64,000 bases of DNA from Marinomonas ushuaiensis DSM 15871 (GTDB taxonomy: Bacteria > Pseudomonadota > Gammaproteobacteria > Pseudomonadales > Marinomonadaceae), in NCBI RefSeq assembly GCF_000521805.1, contig NZ_JAMB01000012.1, positions 26,031 through 90,030 of the forward strand, in the 5' to 3' direction. Each line of letters begins with the position of its first letter. The first letter of the stretch is position 1. The translations under genes and the position numbers were made by a program. The notes under the pieces were generated by a model. It searched no databases, was not told where the DNA came from, and saw nothing but the letters and a program-made list of their open reading frames with translations. Below, piece by piece: positions 41,620 through 50,308 of this stretch.

Positions 41620-42437
41620 TTGCCCAATTAACGGATCTGCATATCAAAAAGCAAGGCAAAATTGCGTATCAAAAAGTCGATACTTTACAGTGCTTGAAAA
41701 ATGCGGTGTCTCATATTAATGATTTGTTACCTCAACCAGACTGGGTTGTGGTCACTGGGGATTTAGGCGATTTTGGTACATCAGAAGAATACGATGTATT
41801 GGTACCAGAGCTTAAAAAACTTAAGGCTCCCATAAAAGTCATACCGGGTAACCATGATCATAGAGATCATCTTCGAGTGGCTTTCGATAGTTTTGCCAGT
41901 TTTGATCATTCGGAGTTTTGTCACTTCTCACAATGTATTGAGGGTTACCTTTTAATTGGTTTAGATACATCTGTGCTTGGAAAACCCTATGGTCAGCTAG
42001 CATCTGAGTCTTTAGTTTGGTTGTCAGAGCAGCTTGTTAATCATGAAGCGTTACCCACGTTGATTTTTCTGCATCATCCGCCTATGTCGGTGGGTATCGA
42101 TCATATGGATGTACAAAAGCTCCTAAACGATGATGCGTTATGGCAGGTGGTCAAGCATCATAAGCAAGTAAAAGGTCTTGTTGCCGGGCATTTGCATCGT
42201 GCTATTTATGCAACATGGCATGGCTTACCTGTTTGGGTTGGGCCTTCTCATAGTCATGCAGTAACATTAGACTTAGCACCTAATGCGCCATCTAGTTTTT
42301 CGTTAGAGCCTCCTGCTATTCAATTATTTAAATTAGATAAAAACGGAATTACGAGTCATATTAGTTATATTGTTCCGAAAGATAAGGCGATAGGGCCTTT
42401 TCCCTTCTTTGATGAAAATAACAAGTTAATTGATTAA
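41613..42437 (+). CDS. GpdQ-like metallophosphodiesterase
   Basis: This is a predicted cytoplasmic binuclear-metal phosphodiesterase of 274 residues, close in length to GpdQ, the glycerophosphodiesterase of Enterobacter. The full ligand set of the calcineurin-like family is visible: D8 and H10 (TDLH), D50 (TGDLGD), N80 and H81 (GNHD), H154/H155 (LHHPP), and H193/H195 (AGHLH). D8, H10, D50 and N80 fall at the same numbers as in GpdQ as I recall it. The start overlaps the ATPase gene and has a GAGGTG site. Hydrolysis of an imported phosphodiester is the likely job. A cyclic-nucleotide phosphodiesterase (CpdA-like) role is the main alternative. Confidence 0.85.
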   Translation: MLIAQLTDLHIKKQGKIAYQKVDTLQCLKNAVSHINDLLPQPDWVVVTGDLGDFGTSEEYDVLVPELKKLKAPIKVIPGNHDHRDHLRVAFDSFASFDHSEFCHFSQCIEGYLLIGLDTSVLGKPYGQLASESLVWLSEQLVNHEALPTLIFLHHPPMSVGIDHMDVQKLLNDDALWQVVKHHKQVKGLVAGHLHRAIYATWHGLPVWVGPSHSHAVTLDLAPNAPSSFSLEPPAIQLFKLDKNGITSHISYIVPKDKAIGPFPFFDENNKLID

Positions 42438-42479
42438 CTTTCTTCCTGTTAAATACTTTCTTCCTGTTAAATACTTTCT
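42438..42479 (+). repeat. Short tandem repeat after the phosphodiesterase gene
   Basis: The 18-nt unit CTTTCTTCCTGTTAAATA occurs twice without mismatch (42438-42455 and 42456-42473) and is followed by the first six bases of a third unit. It begins immediately after the stop codon and ends just before the right direct repeat. Confidence 0.85.
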
Positions 42480-42488
42480 ACTGGAATA

Positions 42489-42521
42489 AAAAGGTTTCTA
42501 TTTATAGAAGCCTTTTTTTGT
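42489..42521 (+). terminator. Terminator after the phosphodiesterase operon (right direct-repeat copy)
   Basis: AGGTTTCTAT and ATAGAAGCCT pair around TT and are followed by seven T. It is the counterpart of the terminator at 34350-34380. Confidence 0.85.
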
Positions 42522-42649
42522 CTGTGCTCATATAATTACGAATAATAGTTGGATGTATGAGGTGTTGGCGGGTGGATAATGAAGATGAAGCATCTTTGTT
42601 TGCTCAGGAAGTAGCAGGCATAAAAAAGCTTGAAAAAAGTGAAGTGTAT
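42489..42649 (+). repeat. Right copy of the direct repeat flanking the accessory block
   Basis: It aligns with 34350-34487 apart from a 21-nt segment missing from the left copy and single-base gaps. It contains the terminator, spacer, ribosome binding site and first codons of the intact Smr gene. Confidence 0.8.
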
Positions 42650-43153
42650 CTCGCAAAGAAAGGTCCGCTGGTGGATTACAATGAGCGCCAGAAGGCAGCA
42701 ATGATTGCGGTGGAGGCAGATAAAAATCATTTGTCCCATGATTATGTGGAGAAGGTTGATCCTAATGATGTACTGCAATTTAAACGTTCTGGTGTGCAAG
42801 ATGGTGTTTTCAAACGCCTGAGGCAAGGTAAGTACGGCATTGAAGCAAGGTTAGATTTACACAATCATACCGTGGCGCAGTCTCGTGAGCAGGTTTATCA
42901 GTTTGTGAATGATTGCATGCGAAACGATATTCGCGTGGCGATTTTAGTTCATGGTAAAGGTGACCGTGAACCAGACCCAGAAAACCAAGCTATGTTGAAA
43001 AGTCATATCAATAAATGGTTACGGGATTTAGACCCTGTGATGGCGTTCCATAGTGCGCAAAGGCACCATGGTGGTTTGGGTGCTGTGTATCTCTTATTCA
43101 AAAAAACAGAGAAAGTACGTTTGGAGGATTGGGAAAAACATCAGAAACGATAA
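42572..43153 (+). CDS. Smr/MutS2-type domain protein
   Basis: This is a predicted stand-alone Smr endonuclease-domain protein (COG2840 type, as E. coli SmrA/SmrB). The start is probably GTG at 42572 (193 residues, reading MDNEDEASLFAQEVAGIKK), because GAGG lies 9 nt upstream and this N-terminus matches relatives. ATG 42557 is the alternative. The Smr core has LDLHNHTVAQSREQVYQF, HGKG (VLVHGKG-like ILVHGKGD) and HHGGLGAVYLLFKK. SmrB in E. coli cleaves mRNA at collided ribosomes; the function of this copy is not established. Its 5' end is duplicated as a relic at 34350. Confidence 0.85.
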   Translation: MDNEDEASLFAQEVAGIKKLEKSEVYLAKKGPLVDYNERQKAAMIAVEADKNHLSHDYVEKVDPNDVLQFKRSGVQDGVFKRLRQGKYGIEARLDLHNHTVAQSREQVYQFVNDCMRNDIRVAILVHGKGDREPDPENQAMLKSHINKWLRDLDPVMAFHSAQRHHGGLGAVYLLFKKTEKVRLEDWEKHQKR

Positions 43154-43217
43154 TGTTTTTTTAAATTGAACAAGAAAGCTTTCACGTTAGTTCGTGCAGT
43201 AAAAGTCATATTTTTGC

Positions 43218-43223
43218 TATAAT
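43218..43223 (+). promoter_or_regulatory. Extended -10 promoter of the M16C peptidase gene
   Basis: TGCTATAAT (43215-43223) is an extended -10 with consensus TATAAT. The -35 region 17 nt upstream (TGCAGT) is poor, as is often so for extended -10 promoters. It lies 80 nt before the peptidase start. Confidence 0.65.
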
Positions 43224-43303
43224 CCCGCCACTTTGCTGCCTTGAGTTTAATCAAGCTGCCCCAAACATACAGACATCGTATCCTAATTTTATCGAGGTAG
43301 AGA

Positions 43304-46225
43304 ATGGCAAACCGCACCGCACACCATCCTGCGTTTACATTTCTTCGCAGTGAGTTTATCAGCGCGCTTAACGTGACCGTTCAAGAGTTTGAGCATACGG
43401 CAACAGGTGCTAAGCATTTTCACATCGCATCCGACAACGACGAAAACGTTTTTTTGGTGGGTTTAAAAACCGTACCAACTGATTCTTGTGGCGTTGCGCA
43501 CATTCTTGAGCACACCGTGTTGTGTGGTTCTGAGCGTTTTCCTGTTCGTGATCCTTTCTTCATGATGATTCGCCGTTCATTGAATACCTTCATGAATGCG
43601 TTTACGTCTTCTGATTGGACGGCTTACCCGTTTGCTAGTAAGAACAAGAAAGATTTTCATAATCTTTTGGGTGTGTATTTAGATGCAGTTTTCTTTTCCC
43701 GTCTAGATGAATTGGATTTTTCCCAAGAAGGTCACCGTTTAGAATTCGCAGAACCAGACAATGCGGAATCTGATTTGACCTTTAAAGGCGTTGTGTTTAA
43801 TGAAATGAAAGGCGCGATGAGTTCAACCACATCCGTTTTGTGGCAAACGCTGACAAAGTATTTATTCCCCAATAACACTTACCATTTTAATTCTGGTGGT
43901 GAGCCAAGTGATATTCCTGATTTGTCTTATCAAGATTTATTGGCGTTTTACCGCACCCATTACCATCCTTCCAATGCTGTGTTTATGACGTTTGGTGATA
44001 TTCCTGCTGAAACCTTGCAAGCTGAATTTGAAGATAAAGTATTAAGTCGATTCGAGCGTTTAGAGACGCAAGTTAGCGTGCCGAACGTGAAACGTTACTT
44101 CTCTCCTGTGCGAGTAGAAGAGGGTTACGCCGCAGAAGAAGTGAAAGAAGACGGCAGTCACGTGGTGGTTGGTTGGTTGTTGGGTGAAAGTACCGATTTG
44201 AACCAGCAGTTCGAAGCGCAATTATTGTCGAGTGTTCTGTTGGATAACAGTGCTTCACCATTGCTTCGCGTATTGGAAAACAGTGATTTAGGTCGTGCAC
44301 CGTCGCCATTATGTGGCCTTGAAGACAGCAATAAAGAAATGAGCTTTATGTGTGGTCTGGAAGGCGTGAAACGTGAAGACACAGCACAAGTAGAGGCGCT
44401 TGTTTTATCTACGCTAGAAGACATTGCTGAGAAAGGTGTGCCACAAGAATCGGTTGACGCCATGTTGCATCAACTAGAATTGAGCCAGCGTGAAATCGGT
44501 GGTGGCAGTTACCCTTATGGTTTGCAGTTGATTCTTGCGGGTTTATCCACAGCGGTTCATTCCGGTGATGTGATTGCTCAGTTGGATCTTGATCCTGTGA
44601 TCGAAGCTATGCGTGAAAACGTCAAAGACAAACAATACATACCTAATCTGATCAAAGAATTGTTGTTGTCTAATGCACACCGAGTCACGATCACATTGAG
44701 CCCTGACGATGCACTTGAAACGCGTCGTAACCAAGCAGAAACAGATCGTTTGAGTAAAATCAAAGCGGCTTTGTCGGATGTAGAAAAACAACAGATTATT
44801 GCACGCAGTGCGGCGTTGAAAGCGCGTCAGTCTCAAGTAGACGATATGAGCATATTGCCAAAAGTGGGTTTAGAGGATGTGCCTGCTCGTTTGCCTCAAT
44901 ACGATAACGAAAAGATAGCGGGTGACTTACCTATTACTTTTTATCCACAAGGCACCAACGGTTTGGTTTATCAACAGCTGGTGATTGATCTGCCTGAGTT
45001 GAATGAAGAAGAAATTAATTACTTGCCTTTGTTTTCTTCAATGATGACAGAATTAGGTGTTGGCGAAGTCGATTACTTAACCGTTCAAGAGCGTCAGGCA
45101 CAAGTATGTGGTGGTTTGGGGGCTTCCAATTCGATTCGTGCCACGATTGCTGATCGTCAGGCCGTTAACGGCTACTTTATCTTGTCATCAAAAGCCTTGG
45201 TGCCAAACGTGGTCGCAATGAGTGAGCTGGTCAAAGACACTATGTTGAATGTGCGCTTTGATGAAGTGAGCCGTGTGAAAGAACTGGTGGCGCAGCGTCG
45301 AGCTCGTCGCGAACAGTCTATAACGGGTCAAGGTCATTCGTTGGCAATGACATCAGCATCCAGTGCTTTGTCTGGTTTGGCTGCTCAGCAAGAAAAATGG
45401 GGCGGCATGTCAGGCATACGTTCCGCAATTGCACTGGATGACGCGATGAAAGCCGATAATAGTGCAGTTGAAAGTGTGTTGGCAGTATTTCAACGCATAC
45501 ATGGAAAACTTTTGCAGGCGAAGAAACAGCTTCTGTTGGTTGCTGAGCCTCAACACGAAGACAGTATTCTGAATGATGTTAAAGCCGTTTTTGCTGATTT
45601 ACCTAAAGGTGAAGCGCAGACTAAATTTGCTTTAGAAGCGGTTGAGTCAAAAACAAATGTGGCTTGGTTAACGTCTACTCAAGTAAGTTTCTGTAGTAAA
45701 GCGTTTCGTACCGAATTTGGTAATCACCCAGATGTTGCAGCATTGACTGTATTGGGTGGATTTCTGCGTAATGGTTTCTTACATAGAACGATTCGAGAGC
45801 AAGGTGGTGCGTATGGTGGCGGTGCAAGCTTTGATGGTAGCACAGGTTCATTCCGCTTCTATTCTTATCGTGACCCTCGTTTAACGGAAACTTTGGCCGA
45901 TTTCGATGCTTCTATAGAGTGGATGCTAAACGAATCTCATACCGCGGATGCGCTGGAAGAGGCGATTCTTGGTGTGGTGGGTTCTATGGATAAGCCAGGC
46001 TCACCAGCAGGCGAAGCGCAGGGTGACTTCTATGTTTATTTGCATGGGCGTAGCTTAGCGTACAGAGAAGCTTTTCGCGCCAAAGTGTTGTCTGTCACGA
46101 TCGATCAGTTGCAGCATGTGGCAAAAACCTATCTAACAAAAGAAAATGAAAATACAGCGGTCATAACGTCTACGTCAAAACGCGCAGAGCTAGAAGCTTT
46201 AGGGTTTGATATTCAGACGTTGTAG
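43304..46225 (+). CDS. M16C family zinc metallopeptidase (PreP-like)
   Basis: This is a predicted peptide-degrading metalloprotease of 973 residues, the size of the presequence-protease/falcilysin group. The inverted zinc motif HILEH is at residues 66-70, with a third ligand E167 in GVVFNEMKG. The C-terminal half contains the Arg/Tyr-type segment of the family (HRTIREQGGAYGGGASFDG). There is no signal peptide, so a cytoplasmic enzyme is expected. It has its own promoter and a GAGGTAGAG site, and is followed after 50 nt by an acyltransferase gene. Confidence 0.92.
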   Translation: MANRTAHHPAFTFLRSEFISALNVTVQEFEHTATGAKHFHIASDNDENVFLVGLKTVPTDSCGVAHILEHTVLCGSERFPVRDPFFMMIRRSLNTFMNAFTSSDWTAYPFASKNKKDFHNLLGVYLDAVFFSRLDELDFSQEGHRLEFAEPDNAESDLTFKGVVFNEMKGAMSSTTSVLWQTLTKYLFPNNTYHFNSGGEPSDIPDLSYQDLLAFYRTHYHPSNAVFMTFGDIPAETLQAEFEDKVLSRFERLETQVSVPNVKRYFSPVRVEEGYAAEEVKEDGSHVVVGWLLGESTDLNQQFEAQLLSSVLLDNSASPLLRVLENSDLGRAPSPLCGLEDSNKEMSFMCGLEGVKREDTAQVEALVLSTLEDIAEKGVPQESVDAMLHQLELSQREIGGGSYPYGLQLILAGLSTAVHSGDVIAQLDLDPVIEAMRENVKDKQYIPNLIKELLLSNAHRVTITLSPDDALETRRNQAETDRLSKIKAALSDVEKQQIIARSAALKARQSQVDDMSILPKVGLEDVPARLPQYDNEKIAGDLPITFYPQGTNGLVYQQLVIDLPELNEEEINYLPLFSSMMTELGVGEVDYLTVQERQAQVCGGLGASNSIRATIADRQAVNGYFILSSKALVPNVVAMSELVKDTMLNVRFDEVSRVKELVAQRRARREQSITGQGHSLAMTSASSALSGLAAQQEKWGGMSGIRSAIALDDAMKADNSAVESVLAVFQRIHGKLLQAKKQLLLVAEPQHEDSILNDVKAVFADLPKGEAQTKFALEAVESKTNVAWLTSTQVSFCSKAFRTEFGNHPDVAALTVLGGFLRNGFLHRTIREQGGAYGGGASFDGSTGSFRFYSYRDPRLTETLADFDASIEWMLNESHTADALEEAILGVVGSMDKPGSPAGEAQGDFYVYLHGRSLAYREAFRAKVLSVTIDQLQHVAKTYLTKENENTAVITSTSKRAELEALGFDIQTL

Positions 46226-46275
46226 ATCCACTTTTTATAACCAAAAACAAAACAGTTTTATTGACGGAAAATCAA

Positions 46276-47382
46276 ATGGATCAGTTTCACGATATACGCC
46301 CCTACAATGACAGTGAAGTTGCTGAGGTGCTGATTAATTTGGTAAATACACCAGACTTTATAAATACCATTATTGGTTTTCGTTTTGCGAAATGGCCTAC
46401 GTTTTTACGTGCGCCATTGGCCTTTTGTGTAAAGCAGGCTTTAAAACGTCAGATTTCTAATATTTCTAATGTTCATGAGTTTCAAACGCGCGTTGCTGGT
46501 TATATGGAGCGCATGATTAAAACTACGACAACGAATGTTGAATACAGAGGGATTGATAAATTAGACAAAAAAATCGGTTATTTATTTCTGTCTAATCATA
46601 GAGATATCGCCATGGACCCAGCGTTTGTCAATTATGGGTTGTATTCGGCAGGCCTGAATACAGTGCGCATTGCGATAGGTGATAACTTGTTGCGACGTCC
46701 TTTTGTGTCGGATCTGATGCGTTTGAATAAAAGCTTTATTGTGAAACGCTCTGCGAATGGTATTCGAGAAATGATGGCGGCGTTTGGTCAGTTGTCGGCT
46801 TATATTTCGGACTCCTTGATGAAAGAGCAGTCTAATATTTGGATTGCACAGAAAGAAGGCCGAGCAAAAGACGGCTTAGATCAAACAGACCCAGCGATTA
46901 TCAAAATGTTTTTTATGAGCCAAAAAAAGCTGAAAACACCTTTTTCAGAAGCAATGGCAAATTTGAAAATTGTTCCTGTCTCTATATCATATGAATATGA
47001 TCCTTGCGCCTTTGATAAGGCGCAGGAGCTGCATCAGAAGTCGACCACTGGCAGCTATGAAAAAGCAGAGTTTGAAGACATAGACAGCATTAAAAATGGT
47101 ATTGTCGGCCAAAAAGGTAAAGTAGTTGTGACGTTTGGTGATGTCATTAAAGATGGGTTCGAAACACCGGAAGAGTTTGTGGCGGAAGTGGATCGTCAAA
47201 TCATTACGAACTATGCCATTCAGCCAACAAACGAAGCGGCGTTTGCTTTACAGCAAGGCTTGCCTTCAACAGACAGTGCATTTTCTAGTTATCTTGAGCG
47301 TTGTCCTGAAGAATTACAGGAAACCGTGTTATCAATGTATGCAAATCCATTGATACAACAGCAAAAATATTTAAATAAGTAA
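46276..47382 (+). CDS. Putative glycerophospholipid acyltransferase (PlsC-like superfamily)
   Basis: This is a predicted membrane-associated 1-acyl-glycerol-3-phosphate-type acyltransferase of 368 residues. The ATG at 46276 has GGA 8 nt upstream; the TTG at 46261 lacks a site. Motif I reads SNHRDIAMDP, in which five residues, not four, separate the histidine from the following aspartate; R-D directly after H may provide the acid. Motif III-like AQKEGRAKDG replaces the usual PEGTRS. A companion plsC-type gene starts 18 nt downstream. The substrate cannot be read from the sequence. Confidence 0.75.
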   Translation: MDQFHDIRPYNDSEVAEVLINLVNTPDFINTIIGFRFAKWPTFLRAPLAFCVKQALKRQISNISNVHEFQTRVAGYMERMIKTTTTNVEYRGIDKLDKKIGYLFLSNHRDIAMDPAFVNYGLYSAGLNTVRIAIGDNLLRRPFVSDLMRLNKSFIVKRSANGIREMMAAFGQLSAYISDSLMKEQSNIWIAQKEGRAKDGLDQTDPAIIKMFFMSQKKLKTPFSEAMANLKIVPVSISYEYDPCAFDKAQELHQKSTTGSYEKAEFEDIDSIKNGIVGQKGKVVVTFGDVIKDGFETPEEFVAEVDRQIITNYAIQPTNEAAFALQQGLPSTDSAFSSYLERCPEELQETVLSMYANPLIQQQKYLNK

Positions 47383-47400
47383 CGTAGGAGTAAGCTGTTA

Positions 47401-48156
47401 ATGAGCGTTTGGGAATCATTGCGGTCATGGATCGCCTCTATAATATTTTTTATTTATTACGCTGTTTCTACTATTTTATTTGGCGTACTGGCTCCTTTTG
47501 CTACTGTCTTGATGCCCAAGAACTTTCGCCAACCCGTATTGAACTTGCATAATAAAGGTCTGTTGTTTGTTTTTCGCATCTTCTGTGGTGTTAAGGTTGA
47601 AATAATAGGACGAGAAAATATTGATAAGAATCGTCCTGTTGTGCTGGTGGCCAATCATCAAAGCGAATGGGAAACTTACGTTCTACAAGTATTAATGGCG
47701 CCAGTTTCTACTGTGTTGAAGAAAGAGCTGCTTGCTGTGCCTTTCTTTGGTTGGGGGTTGCGAATGGTTCAGCCTATTGCAATTGATCGTTCTCAGAAAA
47801 CCAATGCCTTGAAGCAAATTATTAGCCAAGGAAAGGAACGATTAGAAGACGGTCGTTCTGTTTTGATTTTTCCTGAAGGAACGAGAATTGCACCCAATGC
47901 AGAACAAGCCTTTAACAAAGGTGCTGCAATGCTAGCGACGTCTGCTAATGTGCCAATCTTGCCTGTTGTTCATAATGCGGGTTACACTTGGCCTGGTAAG
48001 CGCTGGCGCAAGTTTCCTGGTTCTATTCGAGTCGTTATTGGTCCTGTTATTGAATCTGAAGGTAAGAAGACGTCGGCATTACATGACGAGATGGACGCTT
48101 GGATGCGCGCAGAGATGGCGAAGCTACCAAAAGGCAATGCTCTGTTTTCTGATTGA
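47401..48156 (+). CDS. plsC: 1-acyl-sn-glycerol-3-phosphate acyltransferase
   Basis: This is a predicted inner-membrane enzyme that makes phosphatidic acid from lysophosphatidic acid. The 251 residues have one or two hydrophobic N-terminal helices. Motif I is ANHQSEWETY, the HX4E variant common in proteobacteria. Motif III is LIFPEGTRIAP and motif IV is VPILPVVHNAGY. A GTAGGAG site precedes the ATG. It follows another acyltransferase gene and converges on fabB, so membrane-lipid genes cluster here. Confidence 0.88.
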   Translation: MSVWESLRSWIASIIFFIYYAVSTILFGVLAPFATVLMPKNFRQPVLNLHNKGLLFVFRIFCGVKVEIIGRENIDKNRPVVLVANHQSEWETYVLQVLMAPVSTVLKKELLAVPFFGWGLRMVQPIAIDRSQKTNALKQIISQGKERLEDGRSVLIFPEGTRIAPNAEQAFNKGAAMLATSANVPILPVVHNAGYTWPGKRWRKFPGSIRVVIGPVIESEGKKTSALHDEMDAWMRAEMAKLPKGNALFSD

Positions 48157-48190
48157 AGATAAATTATTTTTCAGACCGTTTTATAGACAA

Positions 48191-48221
48191 TAAAAAAGCC
48201 GCATTAAATGCGGCTTTTTTG
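48191..48221. terminator. Bidirectional terminator between plsC and fabB
   Basis: GCCGCAT (48198-48204) pairs perfectly with ATGCGGC (48208-48214) around TAA, flanked by six A on one side and six T on the other. It can serve both convergent genes. Confidence 0.92.
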
Positions 48222-48250
48222 TGACCCATACTGTCTAGCAGATGTTGGGA

Positions 48251-49465
48251 TTACGCAGAGTATTTTTTGAATACTAGGCTGGCGTTTGTACCACCAAATC
48301 CGAAACTGTTAGACATGATCAAGTTTAGATCAACGTTGTCTTTACGAGTTGTCACAACAGGAATTTTGCCTGCCGCTTCATCTAGTTCGTCAACGTTTGC
48401 TGATGCTGTGATGAAGTTGTTTTCCATCATTAGCAAGCAGTAGATTGCTTCGTGAACACCTGCGGCACCCAAAGAGTGACCAGATAAAGACTTAGTAGAA
48501 CTTACTAGCGGGATGTTATCGCCAAATGTTTCATTGACGGCTTGTAGTTCTTTCATGTCTCCAGCAGGCGTACTTGTGCCATGAGTGTTGATGTAATCGA
48601 TATCGCCATCAATTGTGCTCATTGCCATCTGCATACAGCGTACTGCGCCTTCACCAGAAGGAGCAACCATGTCGTAGCCGTCAGATGTTGCACCGTAACC
48701 TACTAGTTCAGCGTAGATTTTCGCACCGCGCGCTTTAGCGTGTTCTAGTTCTTCAATAACTAGCATGCCGCCACCGCCAGCAATAACGAAACCATCACGG
48801 TTTGCATCGTATGCGCGAGACGCTTTTTCTGGCGTGTCATTGTATTTTGAGGATAGAGCGCCCATCGCATCAAACATACAGGTTTGTGACCAGCTTTCTT
48901 CTTCGCCGCCGCCAGCAAAAACGATGTCTTGCTTGCCTAGTTGGATTAGTTCCATTGCGTTACCAATACAGTGAGCACTGGTAGAGCAAGCAGAAGTGAT
49001 AGAGTAGTTAACGCCTTTGATTTTAAAAGGAGTTGCTAAACAAGCTGATACTGTGCTGCCCATAGTTTGTGTTACGCGGTATGGACCAACACGTTTAACG
49101 CCTTTAGCGCGAAGCGTGTCTGCAGAGTCAACTAGGTTCTTAGCTGATGCTCCACCAGAACCTGCTACTAAGCCTGTACGAATATTAGAAACCTGATCTT
49201 CAGTAAGACCTGAATCTAGAATCGCTTGTTGCATAGAAACGTAAGCATAAGTTGCAGCGTCGCCCATGAAGCGACGAACTTTACGATCAATGCTTTCTGC
49301 ATCTAAATCAATGCGACCGCAAACGTGGCTACGAAAACCATATTCTTTATAGTCTTCTGCGAAACGAATGCCAGACTTGCCTTCGTGCAAGGAATTTAGA
49401 ACGCTTTCTTTGTCATTGCCTAGACAGCTGACAATACCAAGACCTGTTACTACTACACGACGCAT
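48251..49465 (-). CDS. fabB: 3-oxoacyl-ACP synthase I
   Basis: KAS I elongates acyl-ACP and is needed for unsaturated fatty acid synthesis. The 404 residues match E. coli FabB (406). The active-site triad is visible: the cysteine in [10 protein letters not shown] (about residue 163), and histidines in [11 protein letters not shown] and [11 protein letters not shown]. It starts [16 protein letters not shown]. It lies 27 nt downstream of fabA on the same strand, the standard fabAB operon of pseudomonads and relatives. Confidence 0.98.
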   Translation of the reverse strand: MRRVVVTGLGIVSCLGNDKESVLNSLHEGKSGIRFAEDYKEYGFRSHVCGRIDLDAESIDRKVRRFMGDAATYAYVSMQQAILDSGLTEDQVSNIRTGLVAGSGGASAKNLVDSADTLRAKGVKRVGPYRVTQTMGSTVSACLATPFKIKGVNYSITSACSTSAHCIGNAMELIQLGKQDIVFAGGGEEESWSQTCMFDAMGALSSKYNDTPEKASRAYDANRDGFVIAGGGGMLVIEELEHAKARGAKIYAELVGYGATSDGYDMVAPSGEGAVRCMQMAMSTIDGDIDYINTHGTSTPAGDMKELQAVNETFGDNIPLVSSTKSLSGHSLGAAGVHEAIYCLLMMENNFITASANVDELDEAAGKIPVVTTRKDNVDLNLIMSNSFGFGGTNASLVFKKYSA

Positions 49466-49492
49466 AAATGTGCCTCTTTCATTCTTAATCTT

Positions 49493-50008
49493 TTAGAAGT
49501 TTTCAGTTGATGTGAACAAGCCTACACGCAAATCTTTCGCAGTGTAAATTTCACGTCCGTCAACTTTAACACTTCCGTCTGCTATGCCCATAACCAACTT
49601 GCGTTCAATGACGCGTTTAAGTTGAATATGGAAAGTTACTTTTTTAGCGGTTGGCAATATTTGACCAGTAAATTTCACTTCGCCAGAACCCAAAGCACGA
49701 CCACGTCCTTTGTTACCTTTCCAACCAAGAAAGAAACCAACTAATTGCCACATTGCATCCAAACCAAGACAGCCAGGCATAACTGGGTCGCCTGGGAAGT
49801 GGCATGCAAAGAACCAAAGGTCGGGGTTAATATCTAGCTCGGCAATAATTTCGCCTTTGCCATGTTCCCCGCCTTCAGCGGAAATGTGAGTGATGCGATC
49901 CATCATAAGCATGTTGCCGACAGGAAGCTGGGCATTACCTGCACCAAACATTTCACCGTGGCCGCATTTTAATAGTTCGTCTTTTTCAAAAGATGAAGCT
50001 GTAGTCAT
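49493..50008 (-). CDS. fabA: 3-hydroxydecanoyl-ACP dehydratase/isomerase
   Basis: FabA dehydrates 3-hydroxydecanoyl-ACP and isomerises the product to cis-3-decenoyl-ACP, the branch point to unsaturated fatty acids. The 171 residues match the family. The catalytic histidine lies in [19 protein letters not shown], with the conserved aspartate in GLDAMWQL. It is first in the fabAB operon. A consensus-like promoter overlapped by an inverted repeat lies upstream, which suggests control by a fatty-acid-responsive regulator. Confidence 0.98.
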   Translation of the reverse strand: MTTASSFEKDELLKCGHGEMFGAGNAQLPVGNMLMMDRITHISAEGGEHGKGEIIAELDINPDLWFFACHFPGDPVMPGCLGLDAMWQLVGFFLGWKGNKGRGRALGSGEVKFTGQILPTAKKVTFHIQLKRVIERKLVMGIADGSVKVDGREIYTAKDLRVGLFTSTENF

Positions 50009-50093
50009 TGTAATCCTATATCCACATCCAACCGATGACTCAAAAAAGTCTGGTGGATTTATGTGGTCCAGTTTTCATAATAAAATCTTTCTG

Positions 50094-50122
50094 ATTATAT
50101 CGGTTTGAAACCTTAATATGAA
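50094..50122 (-). promoter_or_regulatory. Promoter of fabA-fabB
   Basis: On the - strand TTCATA (50122-50117), a 17-nt spacer and consensus TATAAT (50099-50094) lie 86 nt upstream of the fabA start. Confidence 0.7.
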
Positions 50123-50134
50123 TGTTTGAACCGA
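50100..50134. promoter_or_regulatory. Inverted repeat over the fabA promoter (candidate operator)
   Basis: TCGGTTTGAAAC (50100-50111) and GTTTGAACCGA (50124-50134) are inverted copies with one base inserted. They cover the region from the -10 to upstream of the -35. The placement is typical of a repressor site for genes of unsaturated fatty acid synthesis. Which regulator binds is unknown. Confidence 0.55.
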
Positions 50135-50308
50135 AAAAAATCGAATTACCTGCATAGAAAGTAATCGTTTTTTCATTATTTCTATATATTTTAATAGCTT
50201 GCAGATTAAATTGATGAATTTCGGCTATGTTTGTTATTACCTATTTTGTTGATTTTTTCTGTTACCATATGTGTTTCAGTAATATCTAGCTTCGTTTGAG
50301 AGCCTTGT

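Larger units (their letters stand above)
50009..50308. other. Divergent spacer between fabA and the hydrolase gene
   Basis: This 300-nt spacer holds the fabA promoter and its inverted repeat on the left. The remaining part (about 50135-50308) is AT-rich and shows no gene or confident promoter for the hydrolase. Confidence 0.6.

Noticed and set aside
34640..42437. Transposon or phage origin of the accessory block
   Set aside because: No transposase, integrase, tRNA target or phage gene is present; the flanking repeats are fragments of a chromosomal gene, not insertion-sequence ends.
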